Assembly (NCBI RefSeq): GCF_023159225.1 | Contig: NC_063181.1 | Location: forward strand, 18,936,073-19,000,072 | Source of the DNA: Perognathus longimembris pacificus | Taxonomy: Eukaryota > Chordata > Mammalia > Rodentia > Heteromyidae | DNA length: 64,000 nucleotides | Direction of reading: 5' to 3' | In this document: piece after piece, positions 36,101 to 48,413 of the stretch | How positions within the stretch are numbered: position 1 is the stretch's first letter | Layout of the letters: each line of letters starts with the position of its first letter | Translations under genes and position numbers: made by a program | Notes under the pieces: model-generated | What the model was told of the DNA's origin: nothing | Seen by the model: the letters and a program-made list of their open reading frames with translations, nothing else | The model's database searches: none

Positions 36101-38550
36101 TTTTTAACTATCTGTCACGTAATGTAAGGATGTTGGATTGCAGAGATACAATTTCTTTTGACCCTGATGGTTATGCATGCAGATTGTGCCAATATAAATT
36201 TAAAATGTTATTCCATAACCAGGGATTACATTAATAAGTATAAAATGTTTTTGTCCACATAAGTCTAAAGGTGTACTTTTGGTAAAGAAAAAAGTAAACT
36301 TAATATTATAACAGATTTCTGCTTCCTTAAGAAAGAAAGTCAAAGAACAATAAAAAAAGGCTGCACCTTTGCAGGAAAGTGAAAATTCCCACAAATCTCT
36401 ACTGAATTTATTCTTAAAATTGTGTTGGCCAGAAGTAGCTCATGGCAGCAATACAAGCTGCAAAGGAACCTGGGAATTTGCTTTGTCAACTGGGTACCAT
36501 GGCTGCAAATACAGGTTGATTCCAACTGCATTTAAAAAACTTAATTATTACTTTAAATTACACTAAATAATTTAACTGGACCCAACAGATCCATGGTTTA
36601 AGGCACGATATACAATCAAGTCTGTGAGGAGAGAAAGCAGTATATCTACCTGGCAATAGTTTATCTTTGGCCCTAGCACAAATGCTGTTTTCTTTGTAGC
36701 AAAGATGACACTCCAGCCCAAGAACTATGTCAAAAATAGAAAATTATTACTATTGACACAATTTTCAGTTGGCTTTCCCCCATATATATCAAAATAAACA
36801 CTTCAGATCTGTTAAAGTTCCACCTATGGATTAATATTGGTATTTATTAAAATACTTATCCATAATCAATATTTTAAATGATAGAAACCCAGTTAGTTGT
36901 GTTTATATATTCAATAATTCAATACTTATTATTTGGCATCATAAGACATGTGGATTTTAACTGTATTGAATTTTTAAAACCACTGCACAACTTTTATAAT
37001 TAGCCAATACATAGATGTTATATTCTACTTAAGTTTCAGTGCTGTTTGTATTTATGTACTTTGAGAAATGATTCCTTCTTATACAAATATGAAACTTTTG
37101 AACATAGGGAACACTTTATACACCTGGCATCTTGAAGGCTATTTTCCTCTGATTTTTTTCAACACCTAGACACTGGAACTTAGGAAGTAATAGTTATTTA
37201 TTGAACAAATTAACAGCTACTCTTCATATGTGTATTAATTTTTATGTGTATTGTGTATGAATTTCACTTGAGATTCAAATCAAACTCTAAAGTTGTTCTG
37301 AAACTCTACAAACTTGTGATTGTTTAAATAAGTTTTTATTTTGTCCATAATTGTAACAAACAAAACATTGACGTTTAGTCACAATAAAGCAGAACAGAGG
37401 CTAGTGTGGTTCATATGAGGCTGGTCTTGTTGAGTTAAACACAGTTTTCTTCTGGTAGACCCAATTAATGACAAGCTTTCATGACTAAACTATGCTAGGA
37501 ATTACGCAGGCTTTCTGTTGCCAAACACTCAAGAATGGTAATTGGAAGCAAGAAAGACAATGCCAAAAGCAAAGACAAAACACATTTAAGAAAAGGGCAA
37601 AGAAGTAAACAGGATGCTCTTCTAGAAAAGAATACTATCAGAGAGGAAACCATTCTTCGATATGTCCTAAATAAAAGGTGAAAAAATGTCCCTCAGAACC
37701 ACAATTACTTAGTACCACCACACGTATGATAATCTAATGCTGAGTGACTATTATCTAATTTAAAATTTTTGGCCAAAACAACTGAGACTTATTTTGTTCA
37801 ACAACTAAGACTTAATAACATTACTGTCTATTTATCTTAGTTATCAAACTGCAAGTCAAAATGTGATAACTAAACAGGACCCAGATTATTTTAAAAGACT
37901 TCACATCCCCTGTTGCAGAGCCATTGGGCTGACCTTCAACACGGAAACAAGCCTTTTCAACTTCCTGAGAATTTCTCAACTTTCATAACTCTAGCTATCC
38001 CTAAAAACTACTGACATCAAGCTATAGCAATGAAATGACTCAATCAGAAAACATTTTTAGTAAGTGTATAAATATCAAAGGCTGACTACCTGCGCTCCAC
38101 CAAAATAATAACAACAGTAATAATGATGATGATGATGATGCATAATAATTAGGAAATGGTTCCTTTTTATACTACATGTATATGCCATCTATATACAGTG
38201 ATATTGAATATTTTGGGGCATTGTATCTATACTAAATTTTTCATAACATAAAACCACCTAATAATATGTTAAAATCAAACCTCTCATATTTAAAAAAAAT
38301 TGTAATATTATGAGTTAAAACAGTGGACCGATAAATTAGAGATGAAGACATACTGTCTGCAGAGTCTGACTTTCCAAAAGAAATCTTAAGCTTAAATTTT
38401 AAGGGAAATCTAGTCTGAACCTAAATTTTAATGTGTCCCTGTAAGATGACACATGTATAAACAATGTAAATAATTATGTCTGCTAGCATGGTGATTATTT
38501 TCCAATTAATCAAAGTAGTTTGAGTGTCCATTTAAAAACACTTAACTGCA
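36101..38550. other. Single-copy AT-rich intron
   Basis: A short (GAT)n tract at about 38122-38140. Otherwise no gene or repeat family recognised. Confidence 0.5.
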
Positions 38551-38552
38551 AG

Positions 38553-38769
38553 CTCAGCACAGGTGGCTCATGCCTGTGTTTTCAGGAGGATGAGATCTGA
38601 AGATCATGGTTTGAAGCTAGCTCGGGCAGAAAAAGTCTTAGATACTTCCATCTCCAATAAGCCACAAAAATCAAGAAATGGAACTGAGTATCACGTGGTA
38701 CAGCACTCGCTTTGAACACAAATACTCAGGGACAGCACCCACACCCTGAGTTTATGCCCCAAGGGGAAC

Positions 38770-38770
<1 letters not shown>
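38553..38770 (+). mobile_element. B1-like/Geo composite SINE
   Basis: 7SL-like head AGGTGGCTCATGCCTGTGTT, then a Geo-like tail (GTGGTACAGCACTCGCTTTG, CAGGGACAGCACCCACACCC, TGAGTTTATGCCCC). The tail keeps the Geo-specific extra block. Followed by a CA repeat in the place of an A tail. Confidence 0.75.

Positions 38771-38801
<31 letters not shown>
38771..38801. repeat. (CA)n microsatellite
   Basis: About fifteen CA units, followed by an imperfect GTGTGTGCGCACACGCACAC stretch that is nearly palindromic. Confidence 0.95.
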
Positions 38802-38805
<4 letters not shown>

Positions 38806-38829
38806 AAGTGTGTGCGCACACGCACACAC

Positions 38830-39575
38830 ATACGTTAACTGCAGTATTCTACAGTACAATGGGATGTAAAATAAATGTAAGGATGTGTACTTTCTAAGGA
38901 ATAGTGTATAAACTGTACTTGGTATTAAAATGTTGTACCTACAAGTATTCAGAAGTTCATCATCAAATGGAAAATTTTGCTCAAGGATGAAACAATGCAT
39001 TTTAAATTAACAATATCTTTAATCTTCATGATTGATAATGATCCTGAAGTTACTATACATTTTTCCTACTGTACACAGAACAAGACAGGTAATATTATTG
39101 GTATAGCAAAGCAATCAGAAAAGGCAATCCTTGTGGATTTGACTAAGTTAAATAATGATTGCTTACACTTAGAAAGCTAGAAACTGTTTTGGAAAAGACT
39201 GAACTTACATATGAACAGAAAACAGCATTTGAGTACCTTTCCAATGAAATTATATAGCTTAAGAGATATGTATGCGATTCATTAACTTGGAATGAGAAAC
39301 ACGTTGAATTCTATGTTTAAGATATTCTGGTTATAGTTTACTAAAGAATGAAAGATTTTAAATATAAACATCTTCAAATGGAATTCAATAAAGTTCATAG
39401 CAACTGACCACAAGCATTTTACAAAGATATTTACTAAAACTCACATGTATCCTGCTTACTAAGCAAGTATTTAATGCTAACTTGAATGCATAGGACACAG
39501 GGTAAAATGCATAGTTTGTCTGAATATCAGATTTAATTTGGGCACATGAAAAATTAGTAAGGTGCTATTTCAATT
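38830..39575. other. Single-copy intron
   Basis: Nothing recognised. Confidence 0.45.
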
Positions 39576-39578
39576 CTT

Positions 39579-39829
39579 CAGGTTTTTTTTTTTTATGGGG
39601 ACAGCATTAGGGTTATTGGGATTTAACCTCAAGGTCTCCCACCCCCTTAGCTTGCTTAGCGGGCATCCTCCTAGCTGTGCCACACCTTCAGCCCTGATTC
39701 TGGTTATTTTTGAGGTAAAGTCTCATGAACATTTTTGCTAGAGTTGGTCATGAACCAAGATCTTCCAAATCTCATCATCGTGACTAGCTAGGATTAGAGA
39801 TGTGGGTCATTGCCATCAGGTGACCATTT
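39579..39829 (-). mobile_element. B1-like/ID composite SINE, diverged
   Basis: Minus strand: T run, ID-like part (AACCTCAAGGTCTCCC, TTAGCTTGCTTAGCGGGCAT) without the Geo extra block, then a 7SL-like part (TCATCGTGACTAGCTAGGAT). Confidence 0.6.
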
Positions 39830-40109
39830 CAATTCTGGAATTAAAAAATAAACTATACTTACCTATTTATATTAAGGATATATTAGGCTAAATCCTAAGA
39901 GAGATAATACTCCAATGCTATTGAGGGTCAGGGATATTAACTCCCGTTTGTAATGAATATATACAAACTTCCTCCTCACTACCACACTGCAGATATTTTA
40001 CAAGTATATAATACAATCCACATAAATGGTGCCTTTACTAATAGCCAACACGGCACAAAACTGAATTATAGATGTTGTTTGCCTGACTGAAGTTGAGGGT
40101 TCTTTAAGC

Positions 40110-40179
40110 TTGACCTTGTGAGATTCAACTTTCCATCACTGCCACAAAATACCTGAGATAATCTTTACTTAGGAAAGAA

Positions 40180-40225
<46 letters not shown>

Positions 40226-40565
40226 ATTTGGAATCATGGGTTCAGATACTTCAATCCCTGGACAACTAGTTCTGCTATTTTGATCTTGTAATGAAGCAGA
40301 ACATTTCTGTGAGGATTCCTTGGTGAATAAAGGGTACTCACCTCGCAGAGACCAGAAAAAAGACAGAGATGAGAGGACCATAATCCATTATCTCTTTAAG
40401 ACATAGACCCCAATCAAACTACAAACTTTCCACCAGGCCTCAGATCTTAAAGAGCCCTTCACTCTAGTGAATGAGTTCATGAAGCCATGGGTTACTGTGT
40501 GTTATATGCAGTAATATAATAAGGATGCTGTGCTCACATGGAAATGGCAGGAAGATACACTTTTT
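40110..40565. mobile_element. MaLR-like LTR remnant
   Basis: GTGAGATTCAACTTTCCATC, GCCACAAAATACCTGAGATA, a (GA)n tract, AATCATGGGTTCAGATACTT, ATGAAGCAGAACATTTCTGT and CCACCAGGCCTCAGATCTTA occur in the order expected for an old ERVL-MaLR LTR. Non-coding remnant; identified from memory of the consensus. Confidence 0.55.
40183..40222. repeat. (GA)n microsatellite
   Basis: About twenty GA units inside the LTR-like element. Confidence 0.96.
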
Positions 40566-41989
40566 TTCCTACAGAAAGATAAGAACTGACACCAACAGAG
40601 CAGGCCTACTCTTTACCAATAGTGAGGGAGAAATATCTTGCATCCAAATCTATGCTATGACATCATTATTTGCTTAATCTGTATATCTAAAGAAGTTTCA
40701 AATTACCCAGTTTTAACTGTGATAGTCATGACTCATGAACAATTTTGGCCTAAAATTCTAATTTGGCATGGACAAATACCAAAATTAAAAGAAAGTTGGA
40801 AGAACTCAAAGAGCACAATGAATCACTATCATCTCTGAAACCAAAATCTGGCTTGGAGGCAAAAGGATTAGTTTGTTTTTCATGGATGTCATTAATGTCA
40901 TGACCCATAAGCAAACATGAATCTAAAGAAGTGTTCTATTTTTCAAAACATAAACTTGGAAGAAGACTTTAAAAAAAGGATCAAGTAACTAAATCCACAC
41001 AACAGACACAAACAAAGGGAAAGAATTGAAAGTATTCCACGCAGGCGATGATACTGTAGTAAAGTAAACCATAGTGGTTTTAAACAGGCCAACATCTGGT
41101 ATTTGATATTAACTGGCTACCCCCAAAGAACGCTTAGTGAGAGCAAAGAGCTTGGTCTTCCAAAGATGATAAAAACTCAGGCACAGGGTGCAACAAGGCA
41201 GCTGTGTATTCACTCCAGCTACATGACAATTTCTTTAAGATGTCAGTCTGATTGGATGTGTCAAATATATTCTCTGTTTCTGAGAGGAGGAGACTGGGAG
41301 AGGCTTGCCTTGATTTATGCATGAAGAAAGCAAAGAAAATTGGAACTATTTTCTTGGCGAAAGTTTAGAGGCTTGCTACCACGGCATCTTTTTAAGTAAG
41401 CCAAATGGGTTTTCCATTCCAGCAAAGATATTAAACTTGTTTGAGGAGACAGATAAGCAGTCAGCTTCCTACATTTCCAGTAAGATCCAAGGAGAACGTG
41501 CTTCTTGTTTTTGAATGGCACATACTCACACATGCTATTGTTTTAATTTTTCATCCCCTGTTAGCATTTTAGTAAGTTATAACTAGAAGTTTTATCAAGC
41601 TCATAAGATTTTCTCTACATATTTTCTCTGCATGTTACTTTAATGACATTTCTGATCAAATGCTTTTAAAAAAAAACTTGAAAAAGATAGCACTTTTAGC
41701 AGAAAAGAAAATTAGTATGAGAGTGGAAAATTGTTACGAAGAAAACTATTTTACATAAGTACATAAATTAAATATTGGACTAGGAAAGTATAATAGTATG
41801 CAGGGTATAAAAGTCCACTAACATAATTACATAGAGTTCTGATATTGAAATAAAAGATGAAAAACACTCTTAAAGAAGCCAATCCCAGTATCATGGAGAA
41901 AGGTATGTATAAGATAGTACTGTCTAAAAGAGTTCATTCACATATTGCAAGATACGTATCTATTACATTCAGTCTGTTAATATGTGTAT
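40566..41989. other. Single-copy intron
   Basis: Several 60-75 codon open frames on both strands around 41100-41530 show no recognisable protein. Nothing else seen. Confidence 0.45.
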
Positions 41990-41994
41990 AGAAA

Positions 41995-42380
41995 GAGGAA
42001 ATCTTGCCAGGCCTGTTGGTCTATGAAATCTTGACAGGCCTGTTCATCTACACTTGTAAACCCAGCTACTAGAGAAATGGAAAGTGGAAGGATGATAATT
42101 TGAGGGAGAGAAAAAGGAAAAGTTAGTGAGACTCCTATCACAACAAATAATCTGGACCATAATGCTTCATGCCCATCATCATAGTTTGGGGGAGTATAAA
42201 CAGAAACATCTTGGTACAAGGTTTGTCCCAGGCAAAAATGCAAGATCCTGTCCAAAAGAAACAACTGAAGCAAAAAATAAAAAAATGACCTGAGGCATGG
42301 CTAAAATAATAGAATTCCTGCCTAGTGTTAGGTGTTGAGTTCAAATGCCTACACGGAGGAAAAAAAAGAAAAAGAAAAAG
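41995..42380 (+). mobile_element. B1-like/ID composite SINE, old
   Basis: A 7SL-like part (TTGTAAACCCAGCTACTAGAG), a middle A-rich linker, then an ID-like unit without the Geo block (GAGGCATGGCTAAAATAAT, TGCCTAGTGTTAGGTGTTGA, GTTCAAATGCC) and an AAAAAG tail. Confidence 0.65.
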
Positions 42381-42865
42381 AATGTGCCAAAATATTCCTA
42401 AATATTCCCATTAGTTCTTAGGTAGTGAATACTTTCAAGATGCTTCTTAAAAGCAGTTAACACAGTCAACTCTTCAGGAGCTGGCAACTATGATTATCTA
42501 TTGTGTATTTTGAATGACCTAGTCTCACTTGGCCTCAGCGTGCAGCCTCATTCAGCACACAAAGACCATGCAGTTCAAAGCAGTACCTGACTGGTAAAGT
42601 CACAAATAGATCTATCAAGCAAAACCCACTGGAGTGTTTGGAGCAAATTAGAATATCCAAGCAGACCACACCTACCTCTAAAGAAGGAAATAGTCTGAAC
42701 CAGGTTCACAGAAATCACAGCACAAAAATTTAGGCACACACAAAGTGACCTGGAGGAAGCAATTAGGCTTGAAACCTACTCACACAACCTTAACTTTTGC
42801 CTGTCACATCATGCCATTACGTTTTTCTTTCTACTTTCTTTCTACCTTCTTTAGACAAGGCGCAA

Positions 42866-43052
42866 GTCCTGGGGTTTGGATTCAGGGCCTGAGCACTGTC
42901 CCTGGCTTCTTTTTGCTCAAGGCTAGCACTCTGCCACTTGAGCCACAGCGCCCCTACTGGCCTTTTCTACATATGCGGTGCTGAGGAATCGAACCCAGGG
43001 CTTCATGTATAGGAGGCAAGCACTTTTTGCCACTAGGCCATATTCCCAGCCC
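42866..43052 (-). mobile_element. IDL-Geo SINE lacking its A tail
   Basis: Minus-strand dimer from AAGTCCTGGGG to CATATTCCCAGCCC. The tail end is lost and replaced by GACAAGGCGC. A short ACAAGGC match lies at both sides (42855-42861 and 43053-43059), so the TSD is uncertain. Confidence 0.9.
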
Positions 43053-43059
43053 ACAAGGC

Positions 43060-43680
43060 ACATTTTCGATGTAGATACTCTGCAGAGATTTTACATCAGA
43101 TATGGACTGTATATATTCCAATAATGAAGATCTGAGATGTTTACAGACTGAAGTGGCAACATTAGCATGTTTCATGAATGTGTTTAAAGTTTCGAATGTA
43201 TTCAGGGTGAGCTCATGTGAAACGACATCGTATTAGAAAGCCCTGGGTGTACTCAAGTATGTTTACTCAAGTGATCTCAGTGCGAAACTCTTTAGGCGCT
43301 AGGCATCATCCTAGATTTCTTAAGTTTATTATTCGATGGACAGGGTGGTCATGAGCATAAATGCAAACGCTCAGTAGAAGAGGAAAAGTGCTACAAGCAG
43401 AACTGCAGCATGCACACAGCCTCTGCCCAAGAAGGGTAAACACTTGTTTCCAGTCTCAAAATGAAATATCAGTATTAGATACTCATTATTAAATAATCTC
43501 ATTGTTTATGATCTTTAAATTATGGATAATTTTAAGTGTTTCACAATCAGTTACTTTATATGCATAGGGTGTAACTCATACTATTGTTTTATTCTCAACA
43601 TGAAGCCTATCCATTGCACAAAAATTTACAGAAATCTAACTGTGCTTATGACAGTCCTAAGGTACTCATATTCTCTCTTT
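43060..43680. other. Single-copy intron
   Basis: Nothing recognised; a CT-rich tract follows at about 43676-43738. Confidence 0.4.
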
Positions 43681-43777
43681 TCCTTTCTGTCTCTATCTTA
43701 ACTTCCTTTATTTCTCTCTCTCTTTTTCTCTCTCTCTGAAATATACTCTTTTAACATTTTATAGTTTTGTTTTTGTT

Positions 43778-44045
43778 TTTGTCGATTGTGGGGCTTGAAC
43801 TCAGGGCCTGGGCACTGTCCCTGCGCCTCTTTGGGTTCAAGACTAGTGTTCTACCACTTGGGCCACAATGCCATTTCCAATTTTATTTATTTGTTTGTTT
43901 GTTTATTTATTGCTTGACTGGGTAGTTGGAGATAAGAATCTCACAGGGACTGTGACTGCCAGCATGGGCTGGCTTTGAACCGCAATCCTCACATCTTAGC
44001 CTCTTGAGTAGCAAGGATTACAGGCATGAGCCACAAGCCCCCGGC
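43778..44045 (-). mobile_element. B1-like/Geo composite SINE (best preserved)
   Basis: Read on the minus strand, the head GTGGCTCATGCCTGTAATCC through GGTTCAAAGCCAGCCC matches 7SL-derived SINEs. After an A-rich linker with (AAAC)n comes a Geo unit: ATTGTGGCCCAAGTGGTAGA, then the extra block AGGCGCAGGGACAGTGCCC, then AGGCCCTGAGTTCAAGCCCC. This shows Geo fused to a B1-like head in place of the ID-like one. Confidence 0.87.
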
Positions 44046-44328
44046 TTTACAATATACCATCATGAAGTAGTCGTTCATTACTTTGTTCATTTTATATGTC
44101 AAAGAGCACAACGAAGCTAAGCAATAGGCACTAGGCCACACAGTTAGTTTATTTAGTGGCACTAAATAGTTTAGAGACATGGTAGGCCAGTGACTATAGG
44201 AAGCACTCCAGAATCCCCATTCTTCTCAATTATGCAGAATATCTATATAAACAGTTACAACAGTCACAATTATGTTACTCCTTGACAGTTCTATGACTAA
44301 AATCAGAGCACAAACATTGGCAAGTTAT

Positions 44329-44332
<4 letters not shown>

Positions 44333-44368
<36 letters not shown>

Positions 44369-44560
44369 GCCAGTCCTGGGGCTTGGACTCAGGGCCTGAG
44401 CACTGTCCCTGGCTTCCTTTTGCTCAAGGCTAGCACTCTGCCACTTGAGCCACAGCGCCGCTTCTGGCCATTTTCTATATATGTGGTGCTGGGGAATCGA
44501 ACCCAGGGTTTCATGTATACGAGGCAAGCGCTCTTGCCACTAGGCCATATTCCCAGCCCC
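44333..44560 (-). mobile_element. IDL-Geo SINE with perfect 15-bp TSD
   Basis: Minus-strand dimer with a T run of about 35. TSD TGGCAAGTTATTCTT at 44318-44332 and 44561-44575 is perfect. Confidence 0.97.
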
Positions 44561-44628
44561 TGGCAAGTTATTCTTGATCGTACTGTAGAAATACTAATGC
44601 AAAGTGCAGAAGCTGAGCCAAACTGAAT

Positions 44629-44645
44629 GAATGAATGAATGAACG
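44629..44645. repeat. Short (GAAT)n microsatellite
   Basis: Four to five GAAT units decaying into GAAC. Confidence 0.85.
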
Positions 44646-45011
44646 AACTAACCCACTATAACTCTGAATCCACACTCTCCACTTAGGACTGCAACCTTTA
44701 GTACCATATAAAAGGAAAATGGTCACTTGAGGATACAGTTTTAATGTAAAATAAATTGTAAAATAAATGTCTAATAAGAATCTTTATACATATAGAAGTC
44801 ACAGAAACCACACCTTTCTGATCACTTCAACACTCCCCACCTGCTCAAACAAGGAAAGTGTTGAAGATCAACTTGTAGAAAATTCTGACTCATCAATGCT
44901 TTGCTGTTACTATTTAAACAAAGTTACACATCTAAAGGTTCCTCTTACACTATAGAACGTCCACTTTCTAATTAGTTGGCTTCTCAGTTGAAGTGGGCTT
45001 TTTTTTCCATC

Positions 45012-45669
45012 CTTAAGAATTTTTTTTTAAGTTTTTATTATCAAACTGATGTACAGAGAGGTTACAGTTTCATACGTTAGGCACTGGATACATTTCTTGT
45101 ACTGTTTGTTACCTTGTCCCTCATACCTCCTCCCCCCTCCCCCTTACCCTTCCCTCCCCAGGTGTTCAGTTCACTTACACCAAACAGTTTTGCAAGTATT
45201 GCTTTTGTAGTTGTTTCTCTTTTATTACCCTGTGTCTCTCAATTTTGGTATTCCCTTTCAATTTCCTAGTTCTAATACCAGTATACACTGTTTCTAATAT
45301 ACTCAGATAAGATTACAGAGATAGTGTAGATACAGTCACAGGAAGGTGATACAAGAACATCATCAATAGTAGAAGCTACAGATACACATGGGACGTTGAA
45401 AGTAGTTACAACTGTGATATAACAATCATTTCCATAACATGGAGTTCATTTCACTTAGCATCATCTTATGTCATCATAAGGGTATAGCTATTGGGCTCTT
45501 GTGATCCTCTGCTGTGACTTGCCTAAACCTGTGCTAATTATTCCCAATAAGGGAGACCACAGAGTCCATGTTTCTTTGGGTCTGGCTCACTTCACTTAGT
45601 ATAATTTTTTTCAAGTCCTTCCATTTCCTTACAAATGGGGCAATGTCATTCTTTCTGATAGAGGCATAA
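45012..45669 (-). mobile_element. LINE-1 3' end
   Basis: Minus strand: complete young-type 3' UTR (C-rich tract at about 45121-45165) and the last part of ORF2 (GGGTCTGGCTCACTTCACTT, CAATGTCATTCTTTCTGAT). 5'-truncated; the truncation point touches a composite SINE. Confidence 0.92.
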
Positions 45670-45893
45670 AACAGTGGCTCATACCTGTAATCTTAGTTAC
45701 TGGAGCTGCTTAGATCTAAAGAACTATGGTTTAAAGCAAGCACTGAGGTTGGAGAGAAGTCCAAAAAAATTGTCATAATTTAAATAGCAGAAAAGCTACA
45801 CTGGAGGTGTGAGTGTGACACAGTGCCAGTTGTAAGAAAAACAAAATTCCTCTAAGGATAGACCCTCAGTTCAAGCCCTAGTACTAGCACATT
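45670..45893 (+). mobile_element. B1-like composite SINE
   Basis: 7SL-like head starting at CAGTGGCTCATACCTGTAAT, first bases missing, then a diverged Geo/ID tail (GTGTGACACAGTGCCAG) and CAGTTCAAGCCCTAGTAC near the end. Confidence 0.68.
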
Positions 45894-46154
45894 CCATAAA
45901 AGTAGAATTTATTTTGCTCCTTTCCCCTCAAATTAAATTAGCAGGGATACTTTCAAGCAGGATTTTGAAAGAAGGAATTCTGGAAACATTTTTAGGATTA
46001 CTTCTTTCTGTTTTGTGAACTGGTAGCTGACCTACAGATTTGTGTGGATAATCCAGTCTTGTGTGCAGCTAACTTTTCTTTAAGGTTCTATTTTAATGTA
46101 CTGTGTGAACTATTAGCCCAGCAAGGAAGCTCAGTAATCCAAAGTGCTATTAAA

Positions 46155-46156
<2 letters not shown>

Positions 46157-46209
<53 letters not shown>

Positions 46210-46217
46210 CGCGCATG

Positions 46218-46250
<33 letters not shown>
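46157..46250. repeat. Compound (GA)n-(GT)n microsatellite
   Basis: About 25 GA units (46157-46206), then a CGCGCGCATGTGCAA spacer, then about 14 GT units (46223-46250). Confidence 0.97.
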
Positions 46251-48160
46251 ATCCTAGCGTGACCACTGTTTATACTGCTTACTCTGTTTGGAATGCAAAC
46301 CATAATAGCAGAATGGTCTGTTATTAATACATCTTATAAATGTATTCAGATTGCAGAGTAATGGGTGATCACATAAGTCAAAAGTGATCAGCACTGTTAT
46401 CATCAGAAATCAAGAGAATACTACACATGGGTGGCCACAGAATGAGAAAGGCAGTTGGAATGGGTCTGAGGAGATTTTGACCAATTTCCAGTTAGTTTCT
46501 TTAGACACTTTGGCACAGATTAAACTTACTAAAACCTCACTTACAGTATACCACTCAGGACGCTCAGGGGCTCCCAAAGCTTTCATCTCAAACTCAGACT
46601 GGCTCTGTGGCTTCTCTTACTTTCCACAATGTTTCTGCTTCCCTTCAGGCTCTTTTCTCTCCAGTTAAAGGTCCCTGCCACTATTTCCCAAACATCCCTG
46701 GCCACTCCTACTCTGTGTGTCACTGTTACTCTTCAATATCCAAATTATGGCTAGGTCTCCCATGTCTGCAGTTAGCAGCTACTCATTTTCAAATTTCACC
46801 TATAGCCCTACTTTTCTCAGGACTGCCACACAATCCTCATAAGCCTATCTCTACAAGTGGTCATGGCACGCTCACAAAAAACTCTTACTGTCCACTTTTG
46901 TACTTTCACTCATTTCTGGTATTTTTTTTTCTTTGCACGAGCATATTTATCATCTCTCAAAAGTGCTTTATATGCACTTACTATAAACAACAGCACTCCA
47001 TATCCTTCTGCCTCATTCATGCCATGGTCATTTCCTACCTCTAATTGCAGCTGACACTAATGAGAATTAATTAAAATGCTTCTGGATTAAACACAAGAAT
47101 TAGGATCAGGACACCCAGAATTAAGGGGTAAAGTTGGAAGAGCACTTCTACCAAATTGTACTTGGTGTCCTCAATTCTCCTTCCCCTGCCTTGGCCAGGC
47201 AGTCCCACAGACTTATAAGACAGTTGAGGAATGTGTATGGGTGAGAAAGATTCTAGAATACAATCCTTTATCCTAAATCCTTGGAAAATCCTGAGTCTCA
47301 GATACTAGAAATTGTCAGGAAACAAAATGTACATACATGTCAGTATCCACTACCTCTTAACTATCTATGGTAACATGGCATGAAAAATGCATTTCAGTCC
47401 AGAGATATTTCAACTTAGAAAATTGTGACTATAAATACCTATGTCAGTTCATATTAGGTTGATGTCACCAAATAATTTATGAAAATGAGCTTTTGGACTT
47501 CAGAATTACCATGAAAGGATCATGGGTCATGTTGAAAGCCAACAGGGTACAAAGAAACAATAAGAATTTCTCAGCCAAACATGCTTTAATGTATGTTTGG
47601 GCATCTACCATAAATGCCCAACAAAGCAAATTAAGCCAATAAATCTCTGCTTTCTTAATCAAATAACCCGCATAATATGTGTAGATGTGTATAATTACTT
47701 TTAGAAGAAACAATTATACACACAGTCTTAAAATACTTTGAGTAAATTCATAAGGTTATTTTAAATTACCTTATAAATAAAAAAAACTTTAGTAAATTTC
47801 TGTGAACTCTGTGTAATTTCTCATTTGTAAAAATCAATGATGACTTAGTTGACAATTTACAAAAGTTAAGCCCATATAAGATGAGACATGTATTCTGCCA
47901 AGTATAGAGTAACTGGTAAAAAATGAAACACAAATGCTGTTCATTCCTAAACTACTCATTTGTGATAGATCACTTGGCATAGGAAAATACAATCTTTGAC
48001 TAAAGTTACATCAGAACAACTTAGTAAAATTGTTTAATAATTATCAGAATTTTTTGTTAGGCCCCCAAGTAGCCAGTGTCCCCTCCAATACTTGTATAGA
48101 CTAGGACATTTATACGCTATCTTCACTCATAGGGACTTTACTACACTTTATATTTAGGGC
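46251..48160. other. Single-copy intron
   Basis: An open frame of 145 codons at 46607-47044 has no recognisable domain or codon pattern and lies on the antisense strand of VEGFC; not called. Nothing else recognised. Confidence 0.45.
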
Positions 48161-48181
48161 TTGAAAGAAAAGTTTATCGTC

Positions 48182-48395
48182 GGGGCTGGGATATAGCCTA
48201 GTGGCCAGAGTGCCTGCCTCGGATACACGAGGCCCTAGGTTCAATTCCCCAGCACCACATATACAGAAAACGGCCAGAAGCGGCGCTGTGGCTCAAGTGG
48301 CAGAGTGCTAGCCTTGAGCGGGAAGAAGCCAGGGACAGTGCTCAGGCCCTGAGTCCAAGGCCCAGGACTGGCCAAAAAAAAAAAAAAAAAAAAGA
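48182..48395 (+). mobile_element. IDL-Geo SINE, GCGGGAAG subfamily, 18-bp TSD
   Basis: Near-identical to the copy at 30441-30670, sharing its diagnostic bases. TSD AAAGAAAAGTTTATCGTC at 48164-48181 and 48396-48413 is perfect. One of the youngest insertions in the window. Confidence 0.97.
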
Positions 48396-48413
48396 AAAGA
48401 AAAGTTTATCGTC

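Noticed and set aside
3357..44527. Recurrent small proteins with HEALGSIPQHH and LWLKWQSASLEQ motifs
   Set aside because: These look like a protein family but are translations of the IDL-Geo SINE.
46044..46303. Arg-Glu repeat and Leu-Ser repeat proteins
   Set aside because: Translations of the compound GA/GT microsatellite.
46607..47044. 145-codon plus-strand open frame
   Set aside because: No signal, domain or supporting splice context that I recognise; antisense inside the VEGFC intron.
971..48395. tRNA genes at the GGTTCGATTCC motifs
   Set aside because: These are B-box-like parts of IDL-Geo SINEs; the sequences do not fold as full tRNAs and carry A tails and TSDs.
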